From: Silurus meridionalis
Taxonomy: Eukaryota; Chordata; Actinopteri; Siluriformes; Siluridae
DNA: 64,000 bases
NCBI RefSeq assembly: GCF_014805685.1
Contig: NC_060906.1
Coordinates: forward strand, 11,472,846-11,536,845
Direction of reading: 5' to 3'
The position numbers and the translations under genes are program-made. Below, piece by piece: positions 50,388 through 64,000 of this stretch (positions within the stretch are counted from its first letter, which is position 1; each line of letters opens with the position of its first letter). The notes under the pieces were generated by a model, which saw only the letters and a program-made list of their open reading frames with translations, was not told the origin of the DNA and did no database searches.

Positions 50388-50692
50388 ACATGGTCAAAAG
50401 TATGCAGACACCTGCTCATCACACCAACTTTATATATGATCAACATTTTAGGGAAGTCACAAGTTACTGTTATATTAAACCTCCATTTTTTCAGGGGAAG
50501 ACCTCCTATTGGATTGTATGAGTGACAGCAACCCGCCACAAAACCATTAGGGAATTCATGCAGTAATGCACGCATGTCAGGAAAGTCAGTGTTCCGGTTA
50601 TTCCAAGGAGTGTTTAGTGGGTTGAGTTCAGGGCCCTGTGCAGGCGTTCTACAGCACACAAAGTTTGTATAATATTTTGCATTTCTCAACTA
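50388..50692. mobile_element. Short GGACACCTGA-TIR element, decayed
   Basis: The left end is ATATAACATGGTCAAAAGTA then TGCAGACACCTGCTCATC, close to the family TIR. The body contains GTGTTTAGTGGGTTGAGTTC and CAGGGCCCTGTGCAGGC. The right end is not clear. Confidence 0.6.
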
Positions 50693-51398
50693 TCTTCCAG
50701 AATACTGATTATTAAAGTGGATCTGTGAAGCATAGCCAAGGTTTAAAATATAAGAATTATTATTATTGCACCCTTTTAATAATTATACTTCTCACTTTAG
50801 TTGAAAAGGCTTAATTCAAGTCCCAATAACACAGAAAGAACAAAGTGTCAACTTGGATGTGGTGGAAAGTTGAAAAACAAATACATTGATTAAACACTAA
50901 TAATAATAATAAGAAGAAGAAGAAGAAGAATAAAAATAATAAAATTTCCATAAATTAGAAATATTTTATTTATTCAATGTTATAGTTTTTAATTTTTTCA
51001 ACAGGTAAAAAGGTCCTTGGGGGCCTTTAAGTTTAAGAACCCATGATTGACATTAGGCAGTCATAGCTAGACATCATATTGTTTAAAAAAAAAACAAACA
51101 AAAAAAAACATGTATTTAAACCAGTGTAAACAACAAGTGTATACTGCCTCCTAGCGGTTACAACATTAAATCAAACCAGCAAAAATCTATACAATAAGCG
51201 TGTATTTTAACATTTAAACTTAATATATTTACCTACTCATTCACATTATAGATTTAGTCAAATATGGATGTATAAAATACATTTTAAGCATAGTGTAGTA
51301 AAATGTTTCTTAAACACCATCATATGTTAAAAATTTGTACAAAATATTAAAAAAGACAAAACATCATATTCAACATCAACCACACTCTGGGCTGAAGT

Positions 51399-53687
51399 TT
51401 ATATATAGATGCCTGACTCAAGTGGTGTGTCCTGGCTATTGTCTGGCCGGTTAGGTTTTTGTGCTTTATTGTGAGCATTAACATACCGGTTCACATGGTA
51501 AATTGTTCTACCAGTAAGCACGGCTCCGATAGCATATAAAATGGTCACTATGATTCCAAATAATGCCACAGCTGCATCTGCACCGTTCACACTGCAGTTC
51601 ATCCAGGTCTGTCCGTTACGGGCGTACAGTCGCTCGCGCAATAAACACACGTCTGTCGAGTTCACTTTTATCACAAAATATAAATACAGGCCCACTGCAA
51701 TGACATAAGCCACTGCTCCAATCGCCTGGAATGCAAACTGACCAATCAGGATCTTCCGGGAAAGCACATGGGCAGGCTTGTTGCCAGACATGACAAATAA
51801 GAGAGACAGTACGCCAAACGTGATGCTGAATGCCAGGCCGCCATAGATTCCAGGAGCTCTCATTTGTGAAAACTGCATATCAAGATCACGCACCTGCTGG
51901 AGCTCTGTCCCTTCGAACGGGATGATGGCGTCAACAAAACTCCCGCCGCTTGCAAAACTCATAGCCGACATGCCTGATAGAGTCACGTAAGCAGCCACGA
52001 CACAGAACAACACCAGAAGGTTGCACAAAAATGCACACATCAGCACAATTCCTGTAACACAAAGTGGAATAATGCACTTATGAATAAAGATATGTGAGTC
52101 TATCAAATGAATAAAAATGATATGAATTGCAACCAACTGTAAATAATAGTATAGGAATGTTCGGATGTGTTGGCGCGTAGAAAACCGATATTTATAAATC
52201 CTTCTACTCAAGCAGAGAGCGCAAAACAAGTTAAACCAGCTTATAGGAAAAAGGAAACATACACAGTATCGTAGGGCGTGGTGTGAGCCGAGATAGAACT
52301 ACTTGTGCTGTAAACATCTACACAAACACACCTCCGCTTACTTCGTTTATATTAAATGAAAATTACAAAACACGAGCTCAAAACTTACTGACTGTGAAAA
52401 CCGTAATGTTGATATGTTTATATATAAAACTCTATTAATTTTTTCTTTATTTATTTTCCACTTCATCCTGTATAACACTACCTAAGATACTCTCTAGATC
52501 AGCAGTCCCCTACCACCAGAACTCGGACCAGTACAAAGTTTAGCACGGACCAGTTTAGTTTGGTACTGGGCTGTGCAGGAAGAATAACAACTTTTATTTT
52601 ATATTTTAATTTTATTGACTTTTGCATATATTTTTTTATTATTAAATAAATTCATTCATTTTAAATTTGAATGAATTCATTCATTCTGGCAGCTGCATTT
52701 ATCAATGCATAGAAAAAAAACTGCGAAGGTGCAGGAAAGTATTACGCACTGTGATGATATAAACAATGATCATTTCCCCACTTATTTTAGTCACAGCGTT
52801 TTTTTTTTTTTATGCATTAAAAAATTAAGCTGCCACTGACTCTGTATTATGGTGATTTGAGTTTCATTTTCATTATATACATAGCATAACTAAATTCATA
52901 ATTAAATCATATACTATGTATAACAGTAATACGATCCCCGAGAAAAATTGTCTTTTGTGAAATTGATACGTGCTGCAAAAAAAAAAGGGTTTTTGGGGCA
53001 CTGCTCAAGATCGATAAATTCACACTGCCAATCTACACCTGATTTCCTGATACACACCCCTTCTGGAGCAAATGTGGGCACACTTTGACCCATGGACATC
53101 TCCTGATGTTGGCCTTCTCCCATGCTGGGAATGGGATGACTGGTTTCTAGAGGTGTACTGGGATCTAGCAGATGATCTGTTGGAAAATAGGTTATATTTA
53201 AAACATCAAAAGTGATACCAGGACACTAGAAAGAATATGATGGAAACAATGGTCATAACAGTGCTTTTTTTCTTTACATTTTTGTACATTTTATACATTT
53301 CGTTTCCAAGAACAACATACTAAAGGGTTAAAAAGTTCAGTAGTTTGTCTGATAAGATCAAGGCTGTAAAAATGAGGGAAGGGGGGGAGAATGTTATGAA
53401 CTTCCTGGCGTCCATTATCCAAAATAACTATCCATGGATATGAAAGAGCTGGAAAATGTGATCATGAAGACTCCAGATTGAGGTGAATATTGGGGTAGAA
53501 AAAAATATAAATAATATTCGGGTAAAAGTGCATTAGTGTGTACATATACACACCTGCTGTTGGAAGATGGTCGCGTGTTTTGATGCGGTCGGTGATGTCG
53601 TTGTTGTTGTTGTTGTTGTTGTTGACGCTCTCTGTGGCCTCCTCCGTGCTTCTCTCGGGGTCCACGCTGGGTTCTGGACTCACTCAT
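51399..53687 (-). CDS. marveld3: MARVEL domain-containing protein 3
   Basis: A four-pass tight-junction protein. Three coding exons: 53554-53687, 53058-53176, 51399-52051; 301 residues. Joins are AG+A and G+GA, both in frame. Residues 1-80 are hydrophilic and basic (MSESRTQRGPREKHGGGHRE, then eight Gln), as in the family. A cysteine cluster SKCAHICSRR corresponds to the CHKCKYLCTGR-type motif just before the first membrane span. Membrane segments include VLMCAFLCNLLVLFCVVAAY, GLAFSITFGVLSLLFVM, IGAVAYVIAVGLYLYFVI and VALFGIIVTILYAIGAVL. The loop CLLRERLYARNGQTWMNC aligns with the human second extracellular loop, including both cysteines. The start chosen is the first ATG, 3 nt after a possible acceptor (TTTTAG), so a 5' UTR exon may exist. 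Confidence 0.92.
53592..53622. repeat. (GTT)n coding triplet repeat
   Basis: On the minus strand this is (CAA)n in marveld3 exon 1 and encodes eight consecutive glutamines in the disordered N-terminus. In the other forward frame it would read Asn. Confidence 0.9.
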
Positions 53688-54187
53688 AACTAAAACCACA
53701 AAGCAGGGAACAATAATGTCAAACTTTTCTCTTCTATTTGACAAAGCAATCCGAGACGAATAAAAAAGCGAACATAATGAAAAAGTGAAGATTGTAAATT
53801 GATAACGTTTAGATGAAAATGAAACCTGTTGTGCACGCGCCATTTGTTGTTGTTTTTTTTTTGCGGATTATTCACTACAAGCAAATGATTTTCAGGAAAC
53901 ATTGTGAAAGGAAAAATGCCGGACATATCCGCAATCCGGTCTCAAGTTATACAATAAACTACACTAAAGACGCTGCAGTGGAACAGGTGCAGGAGGGGGG
54001 AAAAACACTTACTAGTGATGATGATGTTGTTGTTGATAATAATAATAATGATGATGATATGCTCATCTGGGTCGAGTTACAATCTCAAAATCTCCGTTTC
54101 CGAGTTGGAGGTGAACAGCCGCTTTCGGTCAAAATCCGAGACCGCTTCTGCCTGAGTTTTTGTCACGTGATTCGAGTCGCACCTGCA

Positions 54188-54225
54188 GAAGGGGCGGGGC
54201 TTATGCTGTGCGACTATATAAGCTC
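54188..54225 (+). promoter_or_regulatory. GC box plus TATA core promoter
   Basis: GGGGCGGGG at 54,191-54,199 and TATATAA at 54,215-54,221, 16 bp apart and both read on the plus strand. A start about 30 bp downstream (near 54,245-54,250) would be expected. It points away from marveld3, whose start codon is 0.5 kb to the left, so the two may share a divergent promoter region. Function is inferred from motifs only. Confidence 0.5.
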
Positions 54226-54752
54226 ACACTGGTCGCTTTTAAAAGTAGTTTGGACGCAAAGTTCATTAAAGAGCTTTGCAAATGAACACTTAGTTTATGT
54301 TGTTTCAAGGGTTGTTCAGTGAGATAAGGGGTCGCCTTGGTGTGTTTGTGCTTTCTTTAATGCTGCTAAAGAGCCATTTCTCTTTTCTGGTGAGAGCACA
54401 ATAGCTGGGGAAGTTGTTGTTTCTGAGGTGATGCTCAGGAACGCTGTGAAGAAACATATAAGGTTGTTTATACCCATGTCCATGTTAAAATCACTTAGAC
54501 TGGCTAAATCTTAAATAAATCTAATTTTTAACACCAGTCTAGTGTTTATTTTGTCTCCTAGTGAAATCTTAAGCAATGCTTGGTGAATATCATGGTAACG
54601 TAGTGACTTAAAGCCAGATGATCCAATACATATTTATGCAATAAACTAATGTTAGTCTTACTACTGTAATTCAGCATATTAAATAAAATCTGAGTATTTA
54701 TATATACATTTAAATTGTTTTAATAATTTGTTTTAATTACACTTTCCTTCAG

Positions 54753-54815
54753 GAGGTATGGTGGTAAAAATGGCTACACTCTGGGTTTACTTTCTGTTCA
54801 TGTTTACTCTGATAT
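54753..54815 (+). CDS. Isolated signal-peptide-like exon, partial gene
   Basis: CTTTCCTTCAG acceptor, then an exon with ATG at 54,770 giving MATLWVYFLFMFTLI, then donor T/GTGAGT. Residues 3-15 are strongly hydrophobic, like the core of a signal peptide. The phase-1 end is typical of leader exons in secreted and Ig-type genes. A TATA promoter with possible donors (CAGTGAGAT near 54,319; CTGGTGAGAG near 54,391) lies 0.4-0.5 kb upstream. No later exon is recognisable before mcm3. It may be a gene relic, a small secreted protein whose other exons I missed, or chance. Confidence 0.35.
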
Positions 54816-54889
54816 GTGAGTAGGATTCCAACAGGCTTTCTGGTTTCCATTCCAACTTGAAATACAGTGGTCATTATATACCTTAGAAA

Positions 54890-55455
54890 CTGAATACTTG
54901 TACTTTTAAGTAATTACAGTATTGTGGAAATACTGGGCAGGTGTTACTCCATTTCCGCAAAAGAGTTGGAGATTTGGTCAGGATTAATGGTCTTCAGTGC
55001 GGAGAAATTTCAGGCAGATACTTATCCATCATACAGTACCATCAGGGAGACATGTGATTGGGCTCAAATTAATTCTGCAGCATGACAACAACCACAAAAA
55101 TACAGCCAATGTCTTTATGAACTATCTTCAACATAGAGAAGAACATGGAGTCCTGGAAGTAAAAGTTTGGCCAACACAGAGTCCTGACCTCAACGTCAAT
55201 AAATTTGTCTGGCATTTCGTGAAGAAACAGAAGGATTTAAGGCAGACTATCCACAAAAGATCTCTGCTTAGTTCGTCAAGATGTATGGAACAACCTACCT
55301 GCCGAGTTCCTACAAAAACTGTACCTAGAAATAGTCACAGCAAATATTGATTTCATTTTGATTTCTAATCTGTTCATACTTTCCATTTTGTTAATTAATA
55401 AAAATCAACTCAACACTATTTTTTAAAAGCAGTCACATTTTAAAGCTTTTTCAAA
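54890..55455 (+). pseudogene. Tc1-like transposase remnant
   Basis: A 117-codon frame (54,997-55,350) covers the C-terminal half of a Tc1 transposase: LILQHDNNHKNTANVF holds the second catalytic aspartate, and VWPTQSPDLNVNKFVW holds the third-acid region. In active relatives that region reads ...NIIESVW. Here the glutamate position is lysine, so the DDE triad is lost. The end frameshifts around 55,330, and an AT-rich tail with AATTAATAAAAATCAACTC follows. The 5' half and both TIRs are missing or unrecognisable. Confidence 0.85.
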
Positions 55456-57055
55456 CCTGAATAAAACCTATGAACAGAATTGTACATTTAAAAAATCCAT
55501 TTTTTATATATATATATATATATATGTTACAGTTCCCGAACGTCGCTTGTCATGCAACCAATGACTATATGCTCTACACCAGTAGAGTGGGCTCAGTTTC
55601 ACATACAGCCATCATGCAATCTAGTCCATTAATAGATGAAAAAAAGAATAAGAATAAATCCATGACAATGAATGAAAAACGATATCTGTTAGCGTGGGTT
55701 TATAATTTTATTGTGCTCATAAAAAAAAAAAAAAGAATTTCTCCTTTAACTTAATCTCACGATTCTACAGACGTGTATCTCGTTGGCCAAGCTTCAGCTT
55801 TCTTAAGGTCACAGAAACAAAAGGAGCAGAAAGAGTATTAAAATGAACATAACATTAAGCAATTAAAAGAACATTGAACAGTTACAGACAAAAAATCATG
55901 AATTAATCATTAACTGGAATGTAAATTACTTCAAATACATGAAATGAACTAATAATCAAAATGAATTGGGGGGGGGGCTAAACCTTATCCCCTTTCAATT
56001 GTATACACTGAAATATTATACTTAAAATCTAAACTTTAAAGTAGTTAATTCAGAATAAATAAAAGAAGTGCACTGGACGATACACAGCAATATTTACCCT
56101 TTAAAAGTTTATTGCCTAATAATAAGTAACAGAGGGTACATTTATATTTTTACAGCAACAAGGGTTACAAGACTGCTTTAAATATGGATAAGTTATCAGG
56201 TTTCAGCATTAAACTTGAGAGCTGTTTTCATGCAAAATCACATTGGTGTTATAAAAGAGAACTAGTCATTTAAAATATTTTTTACATGTAAATATATTAT
56301 TAAATTAATTTTATCAGTTAAAAACAATGACTACATTTGATTGCAACTTTTGGACTGTCATACTTTTTGGCTGGTTGCAATATGAGATACTTATATAGGC
56401 CCTACTGACATTATCAGTGATACTAGAATAGCAATTTGTATCAGTCTTCACAATTCATTTTAAAAATCCACTAAAACGATTTTTGCTGTAAGCTTTCATG
56501 TTTCTCATTCACAAGCATGGCAAGTAAAATAAAAGATAGTCTGAATGCAAGTACCAATTCTTCACTAAACAACAAAAAAACAGTATAATATGTCATGTCC
56601 TTTGCCACCAGTATTGCAGCAATACCATATACCAAGCTAGACCCTCACATTTTAGTCTTGTATACAGTAATTTTATTAACAAAAATACTCCTCCTTATAC
56701 AAATATTATATAGACATAGACTTTGGTATTACTTGAAACTGAATGGAAGATGCCTTTGCTATACACAGTTAATTGCCCAATTAGGTAGTTGATTGGTTCC
56801 CACACCTGCAAACTCTAGCAGTTCCTGCAGTTTAAAATGATGTCTCTCTCTTTTTTAAAAGAGAAATTTCACCTCATGTGCTATGTGAGTTATACTTCTG
56901 TAAATATTTGTATATCGTGTCTACATATGACTTGAATACAATTAGAAATCATTAATAAATAAAGCCTACCTTTTACATGTAAAGCTGCTGTTGATTGAGG
57001 ACTGGTACTGAGCAAAATGCTTTTTCATTGTTAAGAGCTGTAATATTGTGGGAAA
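55456..57055. other. AT-rich interval before mcm3
   Basis: No exon recognised. It contains a short (TA)n run at 55,503-55,526 and a poly-G run at 55,970-55,977. The mcm3 promoter should lie in the last few hundred bases, but no TATA or GC box stands out. Frames at 55,470 and 56,595 lack homology I know. Confidence 0.6.
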
Positions 57056-62081
<5,026 letters not shown>

Positions 62082-62193
62082 TTAAAGGACTTGATGGACA
62101 CGATAAAGGAAATGATGGACTCTACACATGATCACAGATTTGAGATTGTTGTATATTTTCAATTATTGTCTGTATGGTTCATTGTTGGTAAAT

Positions 62194-62199
62194 AATAAA
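62194..62199 (+). terminator. mcm3 polyadenylation signal
   Basis: AATAAA 113 nt after the mcm3 stop, in GTAAATAATAAATAG. A T-rich, GT-containing stretch follows at 62,218-62,255. Confidence 0.65.
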
Positions 62200-62227
62200 T
62201 AGTTTGAGCACCTATAAAGGGGTCTTT

Positions 62228-62233
62228 TTTATT
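62228..62233 (-). terminator. Candidate meprin polyadenylation signal
   Basis: TTTATT on the plus strand, that is AATAAA on the minus strand, 241 nt downstream of the meprin stop. It is only about 30 bp from the mcm3 signal on the other strand. An ATTAAA at about 62,302-62,307 is an alternative. Confidence 0.45.
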
Positions 62234-62473
62234 ATTATTTTTTTTTTTTTTTTAACTACTCTTGCACAATGTTTAAATACAAGATATGTTTGCAAGCAAT
62301 TATATTTAATTTTAAAAGTCATAAAGATTGGGTTGGATTAAATGAATGAGCAACAAGAGCTATTTTCCAATTATATTGTATGCCAGCTGGAGAATTTCTG
62401 AAAAGGAAAAAGGATCATATTTTATACAGAGAATGGCAATATAAATTACACGATTACAATTTTTTTTTTTTTA

Positions 62474-64000
62474 TCACTTACAGCCGTTTACTGTTTCTGG
62501 TACGTTTCCTCTCTCGTTGTCTGTTTCTCCACTTCTTTGGAGTCTCCTGACACCATACACCACACTTGCAAGCACAAGCAACAATGTAAGCAAGGCTACA
62601 AAAGCAAAAACCACAGCTGATGTAGTGTTTACAGCAGACAGACTGGGTAAAGAGCTTTTTCCCTCAATGTAGCCAGCAGGCTGAGGTACAGGTTGAGTCT
62701 CCAAAAGTCCAGTCACATCTGTGCAAGAAAAGCAGATGAACAAAAACAATTATGTTGTGTGACACTGGTTTCAAGATACTTAGTAAGCACCAACGAGGTT
62801 AAAATGTATTCATTTTATAGCGACAAAAGTTTCCCAAATTTACCTTCTAGACTAAGGAGGAAGATGACATCACTTCCTTTAATGAAATCCCGACTCTTTA
62901 GACGGCTGTGAGTGATGAAAGAACTGGTGCCAGTACCCGGTCCTCTGTAATAAAAGGTACCGTCTGGGTTTTTTACAAGACTGCCCACCTTCTGTGGGTC
63001 ATCCCAGAAATATTTGATGTTTCCCAGAGCTTTAGGAAGGAAAGACTTAATTTGGTATCATAAATATCTGGTGTTTTAAGCAAAAGATAAAAATCTAGAA
63101 ACAATCCTGGAATGAATAAAGTCTCTAATTTCAAAATCGCTGCCTTTTCCCCCTTTTCCTCTTGTTTTTATTGCTTTCAGAATGATATTGTAATTGTGAA
63201 CAATTATAATCTAAGAATATCAGAAATATGAATTATTCAATGTTGCAATGTACCGATATCTAGTATAAATTGCATACAGCCTTATTCCACATAATTCTAC
63301 AAACAATACCCCATAATGGTGATGTAAAAGAAGTATGTTTGAAATCTTTGCAAATGTATGAAAAAAATACAAAATTTGTATGTATAAGTATTCACAGCCT
63401 TTTCCGATGCACTGTACATATGATTTTGTAAACCACCATGTCTTCTTGTTACTTCTGATAGCTAGCCATGCAGTTGTTAGTAAATAAGCTTGGCTTTGCT
63501 TTAAGTTGTGATATTAGTATTAAACTGCATTGACAAATTCTCAGCAATATATATTTAACAATAATTGTCAAATGTGTCAAAAATATACTGTACCATCATA
63601 ATTCTATTTTTTTTAAGGTAAGATAATCAGGCTAGATTAGCATGCAAATTCTTTGGCTAAAAGTTTAAATAGGAATATTCCATTCAAGAAATCATAGCCA
63701 GTGAAAATGTTTTGAAAATGTTGGTGGTGGAGGTCAACCTCCCTCTAATCCCTGTCTCTGTTTTAAACTCTTTTAAACGTATAATTTATTTGGTTCTTAC
63801 AGTCGGTGGAGGTCTTGCTGGGATCAGTGGTGATCATTCTTTGATTATCCATGCGTTGCTGAATATTTGGATGCTGGTCCATCAGTGCTATGGTAGCCTG
63901 TCTCCATGGGCATGGCCATTGCAGTTGGCTATCATTGGGACCAGAAGTCAAGTGCAAGTACATGCCCATATTATTAGAACTGCCTGATTTTCCATTAATG
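62474..64000 (-). CDS. Meprin (astacin metalloprotease), 3' part only
   Basis: Meprins are membrane-bound zinc proteases with astacin, MAM, MATH, EGF-like, transmembrane and tail regions. Three coding exons are visible: 63801 to beyond the window edge, 62844-63029 and 62474-62718. The first gives YLHLTSGPNDSQLQWPCPWR and QRMDNQRMITTDPSKT; the second YFWDDPQKVGSLVKNPDGTF and FITHSRLKSRDFIKGSDVIF. Both are meprin MATH-domain hallmarks. The last exon has a 31-residue stalk without cysteine, a membrane span (AVVFAFVALLTLLLVLASVV) and a short tail RRLQRSGETDNERG...NGCK. Phases match (T+CT, G+AT). The catalytic domain lies off the window. Alpha or beta type cannot be fixed. Tail-to-tail with mcm3, 392 bp between stops. 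Confidence 0.9.
63240..63420 (-). repeat. Teleost dispersed repeat in meprin intron
   Basis: On the minus strand: GGAAAAGGCTGTGAATACTT, then TTGCAAAGATTTCAAAC, CATTATGGGGTATTGTTTGT and GGAATAAGGCTGTATGCAA. This is a block order I recall from many fish genomes. It sits in the 771-nt intron between the two MATH exons. Confidence 0.6.

Larger units (their letters stand above)
44902..51398. other. Interval between tns3 and marveld3
   Basis: No gene recognised. tns3 5' UTR exons and promoter should lie in this interval or beyond, but nothing in the sequence lets me place them. Most of what can be named is mobile: an RTE-like end (45.5 kb), a TIR element (45.4-46.4 kb), an L2/CR1-like LINE (48.25-49.59 kb) and two Tc1-type fragments (48.05, 50.39 kb). 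Frames at 47,195-47,441 are Lys-rich and lack homology I know. Confidence 0.6.

Noticed and set aside
53462..53683. Alternative frame over marveld3 exon 1 with an Asn repeat and a Glu/Asp-rich start
   Set aside because: It lacks a phase-compatible join to exon 2. The Arg/Gln frame starts at the first ATG, joins in phase and has the expected basic composition.

Overview
This is a vertebrate window, almost certainly a ray-finned fish. The genes have many short exons with GT-AG introns. The proteins align closely to vertebrate families. The non-coding DNA is AT-rich and full of (CA)n, (TATC)n and (TA)n tracts, Tc1-type elements, RTE-like and L2-like LINE ends and hAT-like miniature elements typical of teleosts. 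A catfish-like genome would fit the repeats, but that is only an impression. There are no operons, CRISPR arrays, rRNA genes or tRNA genes that I can see.

Layout. 1-7,769: repeat-rich flank with no gene, holding the tensin 3' UTR at its right end. 7,770-44,893, minus strand: tensin-3 (tns3), read as 27 coding exons that chain in frame by splice phase, except for one unresolved stretch near 30.2-36.5 kb. Its domains run PTP (44.9-42.0 kb), C2 (39.5-36.5 kb), a disordered centre (30.2-11.5 kb), SH2 (11.3-9.5 kb) and PTB (9.35-7.77 kb). The introns are long and carry most of the mobile elements. 44,902-51,398: intergenic or tns3 5' region, with decayed DNA transposons and a dead L2/CR1-like LINE. 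51,399-53,687, minus strand: marveld3, complete in three coding exons. 54.2-54.8 kb, plus strand: a GC-box/TATA promoter, then an isolated exon that looks like a signal peptide. 54.9-55.45 kb: a dead Tc1 transposase. 57,056-62,081, plus strand: mcm3, complete, 17 exons, 812 residues. 62,474 to the window end, minus strand: the 3' part of a meprin gene, convergent with mcm3.

The genes do not form a functional pathway. Tensin-3 is a focal-adhesion adaptor, MARVELD3 a tight-junction protein, MCM3 a replicative-helicase subunit and meprin a membrane protease. I found no undescribed system. The points most worth checking are: reading-frame damage at the start of the large central tensin exon; two GC-AG introns in the tensin PTP/C2 region; a stop-free 93-nt intron in mcm3; a meprin with no room for the EGF-like module; abutting mcm3 and meprin polyadenylation signals; and the orphan signal-peptide exon.
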